Assembly: GCA_029851415.1 (NCBI GenBank)
Contig: CM056742.1
Coordinates: 134,714,715-134,778,714, forward strand
Direction of reading: 5' to 3'
DNA from: Eretmocerus hayati
Lineage: Eukaryota; Arthropoda; Insecta; Hymenoptera; Aphelinidae
Length of the DNA stretch: 64,000 nucleotides
In this document: positions 1-13,324 of the stretch, in pieces
Position numbering within the stretch: position 1 is the first letter of the stretch
Layout of the letters: every line of letters begins with the position of its first letter
Position numbers and translations under genes: made by a program
The notes under the pieces: model-generated
Told to the model about the DNA's origin: nothing
Database searches by the model: none
What the model saw: the letters and a program-made list of their open reading frames with translations, nothing else

Positions 1-120
1 GACAAATTTTCATGGCTACCACCCAAAGCGAAACGGTCGATCATTTCGAAATTTTGCACAGGTGTTCATCAACACTCGAACTAAATTCTCACCAACTTTC
101 GTGACATTCTGGTGTATTTT
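1..120. repeat. Partial copy of the 13.3-13.6 kb inverted-repeat unit
   Basis: The sequence (accacccaaagcgaaacggt ... tttcgtgacattctggtgta) closely resembles the right arm at 13517-13620. Shared parts include gaaattttgcacag, gttcat-aacact-gaactaaat and tcaccaactttngtga. The other half presumably lies left of the window. Confidence 0.8.
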
Positions 121-463
121 TAATTTTAGTGTGCAACTACCTTTATTTGCAACTGTGAAATAGTGAGACAGAGGTTTGGCTCATGGCTTCTTGTACTCAA
201 ATGTTTTCGAATGTGTGGATTAGAACGCAGTTATGGAGAATGTATACCCCTAGAAGCAAGAGGGAGAGGCTAAAACCTTCCAAATGGTAGATGTTTCAAA
301 TAAATACACATGTATCGTAGATGATATTGAAAGCATCTAACATCTACGGTTACATGATTCGATTTCGAAGATTGGGAATCGATTCAGAATTTGCAGGAGC
401 GATGAAATGTGACAATGATATATCTGTCTGAGAATAATGGATTTTAGTCATCTGACACAACTC

Positions 464-795
464 ACAAGGAGAGCATCAGGTCTGCGGAACACGGATCTTT
501 ATGAAACTTTGGGAATCATCTTGTTTTGGTAAAAAATGAAGGTATCTCCAAGGGTTTAGTCTAATGGGCCTCCTTTTCCAAGATACAGCTATGGAGATTA
601 GCATTGACAGTATATCTACATATGTGTCATTTTAACATGGGCCTATATGGACAATGCTAATCTTCATGGCTGTATCTCGGGACAGGAGACCCATTGGACT
701 TAACCCTTGGAAGATACCCTCATTTTTCACCAAAACAAGATGATTCCCAAAGTTTCATCAAGATCCGTGTTCCGCAGACCTGATGTTCTCCTTGT
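464..795. repeat. Foldback hairpin, arms about 143 bp
   Basis: Bases 464-606 are nearly complementary to 650-795 (for example gaacacggatctttatgaaa against tttcatcaagatccgtgttc), with roughly 90% identity and a 43-bp loop. No coding potential is seen. The structure is that of a small foldback or MITE-type element; no clear target duplication was identified. Confidence 0.85.
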
Positions 796-2105
796 CAGTA
801 TCGATTTTGAGTTAGAAAATTACGAATTCACTCACATTTTTCTCTAAGGCCATCAATATGATGGATAATGAAGGATTTCATGAATAGAAAAGTGAATCTA
901 TGCTCAAAGATAAGTCCATCTTATGCTACATAGTTTTTTGAGGTTAATTCCAACCTCCATTTAAATTTTAATTGCTTTGAAGTTTGTCAAAAGTTTGGAG
1001 CACTTTGTATCAAATTCCATGCAAGACGTGCGGATAGATGAAATCTTCGAACCGCGAATGTTCTATCTTCAAATAGACTAATTAAGAAGACGTACCGTGT
1101 AGATTCAAAGGAAGATTGATAAAGTTTAGTACAGCAATATTCCGCACATATGAGGTCAGGATTTCAGCTTGATCGTCCGGTGACTTGGAGCTCTCATATT
1201 TACGATTACCGTCCCGACATAAGCGTCGAGAGCTTGGATATTTGAGATAGCGGATGGGTGCATGTGATGTCTGGACCGGGGTTACGTGCACTCTCGCGAT
1301 ATTGCAGCAGCAGCAGTACACCCAAATCGCCTGACTCGCTCATTTCCGCGAGCCGAGGCTAACGAGCGACTTCCACATAGACCCGACAGACTCACGACTG
1401 ACTTCTGGGCAAACATCGCAAGCTTATCGGAGCCCTGGATGATTGACGGCCCATTCATATCTCGCTGTTGATGCTTCAAGGGAGAGGGACTTTCTATCCC
1501 GTGTTAGTACAATAGTAGTCTGTGGGAAACTTTTCGATGTAGGTGGAGGGTGATGTTTCAGCATAAACTTGCGCGAAAGCTTTAATTATGCGATGACGTG
1601 ATAATTTTGATCATGCAACGCACGCTGTGCCAGTTCTTCTATTTTATCATAAAGTGAGGTGCACTCTCAGCCATGTCAAACATATGGAAGTTTTGGCAGA
1701 ATATGAGAGAGAGGTAGTCAATAAAACATTTCCTGAAAGTAGTAGATGAGCTATTATCTCAAGAAATCAAAAAAGCTGCCACTGATGCTTGGTTGTGAAA
1801 ATTATTCCCATTTTCAATCACGAAGAACTTATACGATTCATCTAATACCATTCATAACTAGCGTTATTGCCTACCTTGCTAACGCTCGTCCGGCTTGGAA
1901 GTGTCTCTCATATGGTATGAGCCCCTGAAATGCTTGTGTAGTTCAACAATGTAACGTTGAGATTTCATAATACAGTGAATTCGGAAAAAAATTTCCTTGA
2001 TGTAACCTAGTAACTGTGATTGAGAACTATTGAGCTGTTGTAATGTTGCACATAGTGAGGTTCCTGAATCTCCAGTAAGTAGCCTGGAAATTTCGTTTCA
2101 TTAAT
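796..2105. other. No gene recognised
   Basis: This stretch is unique-looking AT-rich sequence with a GC-richer patch at about 1180-1480, where short frames are open on both strands. Neither strand gives a recognisable protein, so I see nothing to annotate. Confidence 0.6.
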
Positions 2106-2746
2106 TTAAGGCTAGTCCGTAGAGAATCCGGATATTTTACTCGATAGATGGCGCTTTGATCGTACTACATGGGCGGTGGAAGATTAAGAACCACTTTTTT
2201 GCCTCATAGTATTTCAACCTCACATTTCCAACCCAAATGAGATATGGCAACTGAAACACCATGATATTTCCCATCGAATGAGTTGTTCCACACCCGGAGA
2301 TTCATTTTATATCTCCAGAAAATCGTAGTTCTTTGGCTCGCTGAGCAAGTTATACTGCTCGATGCTCACACTAGTTAAAGGTTTTTGCGAGCTAGATTCA
2401 GAATTTTCGGGCGTGGGAGGGCTCATTCGACAGGAAATTCCAATCCACAGGTGGCCTATTTTGGCCAAAACTGTTTTGTTATTGAGGAATAAATCGGAAT
2501 AGTCGCGGACGCGCTCTGTCCCACCAAAAAATTACCTTCAAGCTTTTCTCGATTCCTAATGAATGAAATGCCATGAAACATTGCATGGTATCGTGTTATA
2601 AGATTTCACAGGTGGCTTAGTATCTGAGTAACACATTTAGCACCAATAAGATCGTATAAACTATAATACCGCTCTCAGAATCATCAGATGCAGCTGCAAC
2701 CTGAAAGTACGGTTGCGGTTTTGCGGGGACTCCGGACTAGCCTTAA
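2106..2746. mobile_element. TTAA-flanked MITE, copy 1 (633 bp)
   Basis: The element runs from GGCTAGTCCG at 2110 to CGGACTAGCC at 2742. These ends are inverted repeats, and TTAA lies on both sides (2106-2109, 2743-2746). A second copy at 62676-63333 shares nearly its whole length, including gcgctttgatcg, ccatcgaatgagttgtt and aattttcgggcgtgg. TTAA duplication points to piggyBac-type mobilisation. It contains no transposase frame, so it is non-autonomous. Confidence 0.88.
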
Positions 2747-2999
2747 TTTGTTGGAAGGATATTGCGAAATCTACGATTATTCGCCTTTATGAATCCTATC
2801 CCACGTATGGTTTGTACCTAGATAAAAAAACTAATCACGAAGGATATTTCTATCTTCAGCAATGAATAACACGTATACCCTTATTGCCCATCTCGTTTGA
2901 CTCAGTCAATACTCTAATTTCGAAATAGTTATTTATATCCAATAATGCAATTATACTGAAATAGATAACTATTCGAATCTAATAGACGGTGGAAACTTG

Positions 3000-3375
3000 A
3001 GCGATTTTCACTGAAATTCCAGTGGGAATTCCACTGAAAATGTAGTGATTTTCACTGAAACTGTAGGTATTTCCACAGGAATTTCAGTGACAATTTCATT
3101 GAAACTTGAGCGATTTTCAACGATTTAAACGATTTTCACTGAAATTCCAGTGGAACTTCCCCTGAGATTTTAGTGAAATTTCCACTGATTTCTTTAGTGA
3201 AATTTCCACTGACTTCTTTAGTGAAATTTTCACTGATTTTTAGGTGGAATTTTCACTGATTTCTTAGTGAAATTCTCAGTAAAATTTTAGTGAATATTTC
3301 ACTAAATTCTTAGTGAGATTTCCACTGAATTTTTAGTGACTTTTCCACTGAAATTCAGTGAAACGTATCACTTGA
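3000..3375. repeat. Dyad minisatellite (about 24-bp unit)
   Basis: A degenerate tandem array built on TTAGTGAAATTTCCACTGAT. At 3180-3260 the period is 24 bp over several nearly identical units; the flanking part is more irregular. Each unit contains AGTGAAA and TTTCACT, so it is internally self-complementary. Confidence 0.85.
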
Positions 3376-3389
3376 ACTTTAGTGGTTTC

Positions 3390-3490
3390 CACTCCATCCA
3401 TCCACCAACCAACCCTCCTGACCACTCACCCACCAACCCACCCACCCATGACCCAACCATGACCCATACGGCCACCCATCACCCTTCACC
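3390..3490. repeat. CCAC/CCAACC simple repeat
   Basis: Cytosine-rich (CCAC, CCAACC, CCAT)n low-complexity sequence directly follows the minisatellite and resembles the longer block at 4010-4870. Frames over it give His/Pro/Thr-rich peptides that are artefacts of composition. Confidence 0.8.
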
Positions 3491-4009
3491 CCCTCTCGAT
3501 AGACAGCCCGGGACGCGAGATGCTGACGGACAAATTTTGGCTGGGCTTTTAATTATTTTAATTTGTCTTAATCCGGAGAGTGTCGAAGTCAACTCTCACT
3601 TCGAGGTTGAGGGGACGGGTGGGCGCTATTTCTTCTCCTTGGATTAGGCCTCTACGGAGATTCATCAAGATCAACAATTCGGGTGTTGATATTTGTCACA
3701 TGTGAAAATCAAAATACTGTTTCCTGACGAAACAGTATTTTTATTTTCCTCTATCTTGTTCATATAGCTTCTTCTACCTTCTGTTCGGGGATCATTACAT
3801 TTCGATACAAGAGTGTAGGGAATTATTTAGTGGTTCCATGCGTGGGCCTGTACGGAAATGGTATTCTTTATAATACTGCGAGCGAATGGGTAGCTTTGCA
3901 CGAAGGAGTCTGGTTCATAAAAGTCGTGAGTATTAGAATATTGAGTGTTCGTCGATTGATACTTGAAACCTAGCCTGTCTATATCTACCCATTTACGCAT
4001 CCACCATTT

Positions 4010-4870
4010 CATCAACCCCCCCCCCTCCCACCAATGTACCCGTCAGACTGCGTATCTACTAACCCATCCACCAGCACCGCATCCCCCACCCATTCACTTT
4101 CCGGCACATCGATCCATCTGTCTGACCATGTATCCACTCATACCTCTGCTCATCCACCACCCAGTCACCCCTTCACTTGCCCATCTACCTACTTACCCCT
4201 TCATCCATCAATCTGATAATGGACCCATCTGCACCTCCACCCACTCGCCTACCGACACATCGGCGGACCCACCTACCCACCCACACACCAGGCTATTCAT
4301 CAACCTGCACACCCCTCCGCGCGTCCGTCCGCCCACCTACTGACTTAACCACCCATCCCCCACCCACCACTCACATGCCTACTCCAACACGTATCCACCC
4401 ACCAACATGTCTAACCATGCATCCACCCACTTTTACTACAACATCCACCCTTCCATCCAACTTCCGATCAACCCAACAACCCATCCACCCATCAATTAAT
4501 CTTTCCACCCTCTAGCTCACCTACCTATAGTCATAACAACCGTCAACCCAACAACCCATCCACCCATCAATTAATCTTTCCACCCTCTAGCTCACCTACC
4601 TATAGTCATAACAACCGTCAACCCACGCTTCCGTCTACCCACCCCTCCACTCACACAACCACATGCACTCTCACCCATCTCCCTACCCACCCACCAAGCA
4701 CCCTTATATTGATATCCGCCCAGCCACTTACTAGCCCATCTAAAAGTTCATCCACTCATTCATCTTCACACTCTTCTATACACCTGATCCCCTACTCACC
4801 GACCTAAAAAACCCTCCTCTCATCTATCTCATCAAATGCTGCACCTACCCATACACCCACCCTTCCATAA
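4010..4870. repeat. Long CCAC/CCAT-rich, guanine-poor block
   Basis: About 860 bp are built from degenerate CCACC, CCATC and CACCCA words with very little G on the + strand. Overlapping frames of 60-126 codons are open because the composition avoids stops; they give Pro/His/Thr/Ser-rich peptides and are not genes. It includes the 75-bp tandem duplication listed next. Confidence 0.85.
4468..4625. repeat. Perfect 75-bp tandem duplication
   Basis: Bases 4468-4542 and 4543-4617 are the same by eye (each starting tcaacccaacaacccatcca and ending cataacaaccg), followed by the first 8 bases of a third unit. Exact identity inside a degenerate block implies a recent duplication or an assembly artefact. 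Confidence 0.9.
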
Positions 4871-7800
4871 CCCTTATGAGCCCCTATTATACCTTACCCC
4901 CTCACGCGAGCAACCCGATATTCGGGATCCGGGCGGGCAGATCTTGATTCGGCGTTTGATATTGTAAAATTATTTCGCATCCGAGTGATGAGTTTTCGAA
5001 TCGAGGCGCAAGTGAGATTCGGAAGCATTACTAGGACGCAGGTACTTGGTATCACTTCCCTGTACCTATCGACTCATACTTTTTGATAAACTGCGAGTGA
5101 AAGTCACTAGATTGTGCGCAAAGTACGGTACGGTACGACAGCGCATTAAAATGTGACATTCCTGCAGATTCTATTGACTTTCTTTTCCACGCGCTAAGCA
5201 GACGGAAAAATAGCGCTTGATACTCGGGTGAGGTAGTTTCCACATCTTCGTAATAACTTTGACTTTCGCCTTTGGCTTTAACCAGAAAGTATCACTTGGT
5301 GTGCGAGAATCCCGCCCTTATATTGAGGTGTACTAAATCTGAATTTCCGTCTCTCCAAATTTTTTCACTCTGAATTTTTACCCCTTGCTAATTTCCGAAT
5401 ATTTATCCTTTCGAAAATCATGCATTCCAAATTCAGTTCTCTCCCAATTCTTGTGTGTCTGAGATTCAGCTCTTGATATTTTTGGTTTTTCAAAAAATTG
5501 ACCATATTTCCATCATGGAATCCCGTTTACACTCCAGCAGTATTTGATTTGTTTGAAAGCAAATCTTTCGAATGCATTTGAGCCCCGAAACAACTCTTTT
5601 TCATGCAGCAACTCTCTATATCTTTTTCATATCAACCCCGAGCATGTGTTGACGTTCAATCCCAAGCACAGGCAAAAATACCAGCAATATCGGATAAATT
5701 CAGGGCTCGCGATGTGCAGAATTCCTCTGCTCACTCTGTTATTCCTCGTGTTACAGAGAGCTCGACCTACGCAATGTGGTTTCACCATACTCCAGCTTAT
5801 GCACTTTACAAACCTCCCTTTGAATGGATCCAAGTCATGCAAAGTAAGCGATCATCTCTCCATGAATCAAACGTCAACAAGGGCATGATCTGAGAGGGTT
5901 TGTAATACCAGATCGTCTCCGAGTCCAAGGTAATGTTTGAGCTACCTAAAATTTCTGCTTGCCGGGCAGCCCAAGTGGCTTTATTTCGTAAGGCAACGTT
6001 ACCACCGCCCACCGCCGACATCCGGTAAAATCAACAAACCGATTCTTGGCGGAGGCTCTGTTAGGATATGCGAAGGTGCTTACATGGGGCAGTGCCCTAG
6101 CTCAATGAGGAGTGCTCGCGCAACTAATTAACGCCAATGCGGGCAATCGATCCCCCAGTAGCACTACTAGTAGTTTCCGCCAACTTGGCTCGGCCTCGCA
6201 AACTTTGCCTCGTGACGGAGCAAGGGCCTACTCATCGCAGCGCATAAGATTTCTCACAGCGCTTGCGATTCGCTATTTGGGGCAGTGAGGCTGATGAATA
6301 TACGGGAGTTCAGTGCGTGCACAACAATGAGTACGAGGGCTGGGATGAGCTTGAGCTTGCGACTTTGGGGAACGACAGACTGACGTTAGTGGATTCTACC
6401 TCTGTTATACGGGATTTGCTTCCCCTCGAGCTCAGTCTTCCATTCGCGCTCGTATAACTCGGTATGTGCTGCAGGCACTCGTTTGTATATCTAAATACCA
6501 AATGCGTGAGCTCGAATCGCGGCTTTCCTCGCGAGCGAATGTGAAAATTTGATGCACCGGGAGTGCGGCTTGAAGCGATATCTGAATTATGCATGCGCCC
6601 CAAGAATTTCCAACAGAGCTATCGATCTTCACTTATTGAAGGATTTTTTTTCTCGAGCTAGGCAAGGAACGGTTGCATTGAAGTAGAACGCAAGGCATTT
6701 TTTTTCAGTTTGATCAAGAAATTTGCTTTCATAAATTCTTAATGATATTTATGTTAGGGATCTTCGGTTCCCCCATGGATCCGTATTTCAATCGAAGAAA
6801 TTATAGGATGATGACGTGTGAGAGGTTTTTTCTAGCAAAGTTACACTTATTGTTAGTGGTTAACGGGTCTCTTCGAGGATACATAGACTCCTCATTTCAA
6901 TAAAATGTCAAGCAATGAAATCTGAGAGGGCTAAGTTTTACAAGCCTCATTCTCAAAGAAACAACTATTGGCCGTGCTCAATTCAAAAAATTCTGAAACG
7001 CAATTTATTTCTCCTTGATCCCACATGGAACAACATCGTGCGCGGTCAGCAAACCGGGGGGCTTGTTCCATAGAAAAGACGATGAACAGATTCCATACCT
7101 TGTTTCTTCCTCAGTGATGCAGGTTTTATAATAATTTCTACTCAAAGGAACCTGGCCTATATTTTAGGAAAAGGTGTTACATTCGGGTGAATATCGTCCA
7201 GAAGTCCTTCTCTTAAGAATGAGCCTGGAGGGACTTACTTCCGGGGGAGACCTTATTATAAGAGAAACACGATGGTACAATGGTCTTTTTGTTGAGCTAT
7301 CAATTCCTGATAGCTCTCACCAACTGCCTTGTTACCAATCAAGAGGTAGAGGCTGTCGAATCAGGGTTTAAGCACGTACAGAAGCGAATTCTTCTGTGCT
7401 TTTGTGAAGTGATGCTCGCAGAGTTTTCCTGCTTTGTACAAGCACTTGGATTTCTCAAATGCACGCTGTACTAGACTTCAATATTGGTTGACATAAATTA
7501 TTATTCATGCTGAGCTCAGTGAGAATTTTCTCTCGCATCAATGAAGATTTCTTGAATACTGGTATGGCAAGTGGTATGGAATAGTAAAATTGTTGATCGT
7601 TATAGAATCATACGCTTTGTGAAAGGAAGGATATGCTAACGTCACTCGAAATTGTTGAAAATTAAAATACATAGTCTCATTTAAAAAAGAGTAGCCGTGT
7701 GGATTCCAATTGAACTCCACGTAAAAAGAGCTCTGCCTTCATCAATGAATGGATTATGACATTGAGCAGCAGTGGATAACAAAGTTTTAGATCTTATAAA

Positions 7801-10800
7801 TGCATGCTGGTGGTATATAATTCACCGAAGCTCTACGATATGACTTTACGGCGTACCGATGAATGATTTGGCCGCAGTCGGGTCAGAATTACTGCGGTCT
7901 AAAGTCGTTTCTCGTTCAGAGAGGGTCCCATTACAATAACTCACACGGTCGGCGAATGAGGGTGATAATTGTCCTGATCGTATAACGCACTCATCCGTCC
8001 TCGGCGATATCTTTCGCGCTCTCGCTGTCGCAGCTGGAATTACTCTATAATACTGCGGCAGTAAGATCTTTCTTCCTTGCATTTTACCCATATTCATCTC
8101 CATTTAACTTCATTTTATCAACGCCAACTCTTCCTCGAACTCTTCTCTAATGAACTTGGGAACAGATGTCGCTGAGCGACACAGTTTGTAGGTCTCAGAC
8201 AATGTTTGCACAGTCCTTGAATGAGAATTTACTTTACTTCACAGGTAGAACAATTGTTTTCAACTCAGTTTGAAACATTCACAATTATAGAACATTGGTA
8301 CAATACACGTAGAGGAATTTTTATACTCGCCACTTCTCGAGAACTAATTGGGATATAGAACTGAATCGCGAGTGGTTACTTTCTCAAATTTTTCCTTGAA
8401 CTACCTGATGAGTTTTGTTGCCTGTAGTATTATTATTGCTGCAAAAATAAAAGTATGAGAGATTTCGGAGAATAATCGCCTGGCGTCAGGAAAGTTCACT
8501 TGAAAAGGGAAATCCAACTTTTGTGCCCTTGAAACGTAATCTACTAAGTACATATTTTGACGGTTGAAATGTCAACGTTTCGAGGAATCAGCCCAGCTAT
8601 TGGTATGTGTACTGAAAGTTGAGTTGGAATAATCTTGAGCCACCTTACAACACTCAAAATAAGAATTTCTCAATCACGAAAGTTATGAGTGGCAGTTGTC
8701 TTGCAACTACACACCCTTAGGCTGAGGTTCAGTCCCATGCCATCGTCGTCCCAACGCAGCCTGTACGCCTTACTCACTCTGGCTCCAGCCGTGCTACAGA
8801 GCACATCTCCACCGTCGTCGCGTACTCCGTGGCCACCGTATATATGGGCCCTGCCTAATCAGTTTATCTTGTAGACTGGATGCTGTATTCTACGATAGAA
8901 CAAAGCAGCCACTATGCTCCAATGTATCCTCGACTTCACGTTATTTTAGATTAGTCTAATAATACTCAGCCTGAGGTGCAAATATCCTAGGTATGTGAGG
9001 AGAGTTTTTAATATTTCGTACATTTATTTTGCACAAACATATGAATAAAATTTGAAACATACTCGGGTATCAAAATCCAGCCCGCAAGCTAACAATTTTG
9101 CCCTCTCCTTGCAATTCATAAGCAAAGACATCCAGGCTCATGCAAGCTCAAAGAGAATGCGAAAAGCCCTGGCATGGAGTTGAGTAGCCAAAGGCGTGGA
9201 TTCCTCCCTTGTCTCGTGGAGGCACTTGGAGATGGTCTTGAGGAGTCAGCAAGCTGAAAATTCCATCCGACATTTTATTGGGGCCTCTAGAGCGACGCAA
9301 GAGAGGTGCTGTCGGCTTGGGACGCTTTCATTAATCTATTACCCTTGGCTGCCGGCGCGAGATGTGACGGCTTCTCACAAGCTTTATACCTCTCGAGTTA
9401 CTGATATTACTCGAAGATCTTTCGTGTTGGGCGTTTCATATTCTGCAGAGAGCGAGAGACATGTTGTATCTGAACCATGGATATATATTCGAGTTGGATT
9501 GAGTAAGGTTATGTTTTGATTTAGATTGATGGGTGGTGAAGTGATGAGATGGTTGAACAACTTTCAAGAATAGATCTAAAAATTCGATCGTCTCTATGTA
9601 ATTTGTGATTTCGAAGATTCATGACCAACTTCATATGCTAAGGAATTATATCTCCAGAAATCTTCATTTGAAGATGACGAACAAAACTCCATCGAATGAA
9701 TATGTATGTTGGAGTACTGCAAGAAGATTGCACCGCATGACAGAGACATTTTGAGCGATTTGAACTTCAACTGTGACTATGATTCAGAACTCTTGGTAAA
9801 ATTGAAGCAATGTCGAGATGACTCCTCTGTTTAATCCTGAGAAAGTTTCAAGACTGGCAGAGGAACTTCGTCATCATTCAAAGTATCAATTTGCATGCAT
9901 GAGAGTGCTCAGAGTGCTTATTCTAGAGTAAGAAGTAATAAAAAATGGGTATGTGTACTAGACACGATTGGTACTCCCATTTACCGGTCTGAAATGACAC
10001 CACAAAAGTTTTACCAAACTGTGGACGCATAGAATGTCGAAGAAACATAGAATCAAATGAAACAGATAGAGAATAAACTTGATTCATCTGGAATTTGTAG
10101 CGAAATATTTTTGTTCTCGTGATTTCATATCCTAGATTCAATCAGAATTCTATCACAAGCGTATCAGCAAACTTTGTTAATCCGTTCGAAGCTCGAGGAA
10201 CCGATAAATAGGCAAAGCTTTGACGTAGTTTCGATTAAAACTTATCGCTATTTTGTCGTCATAGCAAGAGTAAAAGCAGCAGTAGCAGCAGCTGCCGTTG
10301 CAAACTTTCTGCAGAGGTATTAGCTGAATGAGATTCTGTAATGGGCTTCCTACTGCTAAATTTATTTTGCGGCGAGTATTACCGACTCTCCCTGTTTCTC
10401 TTTTCCGTTCTATTTCTTTTTGCTTCCAGGAAATTTCTCGTAAAGAGCTCAGGGGTGGAAGGCGATTCGTTAAGATGCTAATCAACTTTGTGACACCATA
10501 GTTTTATAAATCTTGAAGACTATATCGACAACCTCAATGATGCCATTTTTATTCGCTGTAAAAACAGGAGCCTCGTGCTGAATAGGTCACGGAAAATTCC
10601 ATCAATATTCTCACAATTTTAGTTATCCCCAACAATAAACAAACGTTGACATCAAATACTCAAGAAACAGTGAATCTGCAGTTGATAAAATTGTGTTCGT
10701 AATCAAACAAAACTCGTTCATTGCATATTTTGGGATTTGAATTCCGAGATGCGTGTAGCGTTTCTCGATGATGACGTAATTCATGAATAAATGAAGAACT

Positions 10801-11208
10801 ATGACTGCTTTTTTCGATACCCCAAGAGGAGGACTAAGAAAAAACGATTATTGAACGATTGATGCAAGAATGAGTTGGCAATTCCACGAGACTCGAGATT
10901 CATAGGCAATCATCAATGAAGTTAATATGACCATACTATATTGCTTTTAAATTATTCTTTCGAAGGGTTTGATGCAAACACTCAAGCTGCACTCTGGATA
11001 TCCTACGGACCTCGTCAAATGCGATAGTGATTTTGATGTAAGTATGCATGGAAACAGGTATTGATACATTCATTGAAATAACTGGAATCTAAGACCCTTT
11101 CTAGACAATAGTTCGTATCTCGAGTGCCTAGATTAGCGTGGTGCAAGTTAGTCTCATGAAAATATTTGCGTAAATTTTTTGTGTTCAAATAAGGAATGAA
11201 AGGAAATA
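4871..11208. other. 6.3 kb without a recognised gene
   Basis: Short frames occur throughout, but none carries a recognisable domain. GC-richer, CpG-containing patches lie at about 5990-6600 and 8690-8870; the second has several frames open on both strands for about 180 bp. The rest is plain AT-rich sequence. It could be an upstream intron of the multiplexin or flanking DNA. Confidence 0.6.
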
Positions 11209-11247
11209 CAGGGTGTCCCAAAAGTAAGTACCCCCCACCCATTTTTT

Positions 11248-12772
11248 GAGAAATGGTTGGGAATCGGGAAAAACCCCGGAACACGCGTTCCCTTATTTTG
11301 AGGAGGACATCCAATGGTGGCCTTGTTTTTTACCTTGAAGGTCATTTTCAAGGTCATTTGGAGGTCAACTGGATTTTTTGAAATAGAAACACCTACTTTC
11401 GACCTCGAATTCAGAAATAACATGAAAAATGATGAAAGATTTGTTTGAAACTTTTTTTGACCCGACTCGACCTTGGCGAGATAAATGGAGGTCAGCACGG
11501 GTTGACGGTAACCGCTGTCGCTCCAAGAGTGAGCATTTTATCGAAAAATGTTTGGGATAAAAGTTGTTCATGATCACAGTAGAAAAGAGCTGATGACCTT
11601 GTTTCCAACCTTGGAGGTAATTTTCGAGGTCATTTGAAGGTCAACTCGATTTTTTCGAAAAGAAACACCTAACTTTCACCTCAAATCCTGAAAAAAACAT
11701 GAAAAGTGATGAAAATTTTGTTCGGAATTCTTTTTGACCCGACTTGACCTTGGCGAGATGAATGGAGGTCAGCACGGGTTGACGGTGACCGCTGCAACTC
11801 TAAGAGTGAGCATTTTATCAAAAATGTTTGTGATAGAAGTTGTTCATGATCACAGTAGAAAAGACCTAATGACCTTGTTACCGACCCTGGAAGTCATTTT
11901 TGAGGTGATTTGGAGGTCAAGTCGATTTTTCCAACGGAAACAACCACTTTTGACCTCGAATTCTGAAAGAACATGAAAAATGATGAAATCTTTGTTCGAA
12001 ATATTTCACTCGACCTTGGCAAGATAAATGAAGGTTAGCACGGGTTGACGGCGATCGCTGTAACTTCGAGAGTAAGCATTTTATCGAAAAATGTTTGGGA
12101 TAAAAGTTGTTCATGATCACAGTAGAAAAGACCTAATAACTTTGTTTCCGACCTTGGAGGTCATTTTCACCTTCAAGGTCAAGAAGAAGGATATAAACAC
12201 ATTTTCGCTGTGATCATGAACACCTACGGTCGGAAAAATTTTCGATGAAGCGCTCACTCTTTGAGCTAAAGGTCGAGTCGTGTCAAAAAAAATTTTGAAC
12301 AAAAGTTTCATCATTTTTATGTTTTTTCAGAATTCGAGGTCGAAAGTAGGTGTTTCCATTTAAAGAAATCCAGTTGACCTCCAAATGACCTTGAAAATGA
12401 CCTTCAAGGTCGGAAACAAAGTCATTAGCTCTTTTCTACTGTGATCATGAACAACTTTTACTCCAAACATTTTTCGATAAAATGCTCACTTTTGGAGCGA
12501 CAGCGGTTACCGTCAACCCGTGCTGACCTCCATTTATCTCGCCAAGGTCGAGTCGAGTCAAAAAAAGTTCCAAACAAAAGTTTCATTATTGTTCATGTTC
12601 TTTCAGAATTCGAGGTCAAAAGTAGGTGTTTCGACTTAAAAAAATCCAGTTGACCTCCAAATAACCTTGAAAATGGCCTTCAAGGTAAAAAACAAGGCCA
12701 CCATCGGATGTCCCCCTCAAAATAAGGAGACATGTGTTCCGGGGTTTTTCCCGATTTCCAACCATTCATGAA
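11248..12772. repeat. Hairpin made of about 273-bp tandem units in opposite orientations
   Basis: Three direct units of roughly 273 bp begin near 11362, 11637 and 11911, marked by ggaggtcaa-tggatttttt, cgaccttggcgagataaatg, gacggtaaccgctgt and gttcatgatcacagtagaaa. From about 12165 to 12770 the same units continue in reverse orientation, and the outer flank (ggttggnaatcgggaaaaac) also returns inverted. The architecture is like foldback transposons with repetitive TIRs. Confidence 0.88.
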
Positions 12773-13139
12773 ATACGCCGCTAAAAGAATTTAGCTGAAT
12801 GCTTTCTCATCGCCATAGAAGATGTCAACTAATCTCATATTATTCACTCAAAAATTCGAATACATTAATTTGTTACATTGATCAATTCTCCTCATGAAAT
12901 TTTTATTAAAATGTTCATTCATCCAAAATATCAATATAATCAAATAATAAACGTTATCAAATAATCAATCGACTGAATAATGAACAATTTCTCAATCATT
13001 TTCATATAATCTTACAAAATTTTCATGTTTATTAAGGATACTCTCCATTCATACTAACATATGAATTAGGCATGAGTGTTCTCAGTTGTCAATAATATTC
13101 GAATTGAAAAGGAATTTTAAGGTAGTTGTACACTAAAGC

Positions 13140-13324
13140 TGAAAATACGGTGAAATCTCCGGTCGCACCGACACCCCTGGTTGCATGAAAACTGTCCGCT
13201 ATCCAGAGGTGTCCGCTAATCAGAGGTTCATTTCTGTGATTATACTTCTGCTGGTCGCAAAAAATTGTCCGTTATTGAGAGGTGTCCGCTAATAGGAGGT
13301 ATCCATTGAGGGAAATTCCACTGT
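13140..13324. mobile_element. pogo-like terminal fragment
   Basis: The sequence contains repeated (g)tgtccgcta words (gtccgctatccagaggtgtc, gtgtccgctaatcagagg, gtgtccgctaataggagg) and ends gaaattccactgta. Read on the other strand it begins TACAGTGGAATTTCCCTC. This TA-CAGT-GGAA opening, with repeated TTAGCGGACA boxes, is typical of pogo/Tigger-type ends. The partner end was not found. Confidence 0.5.

Noticed and set aside
3963..4515. Overlapping Pro/His/Thr-rich frames of 60-126 codons
   Set aside because: They follow from the CCAC/CCAT low-complexity block, which lacks stops in several frames at once.
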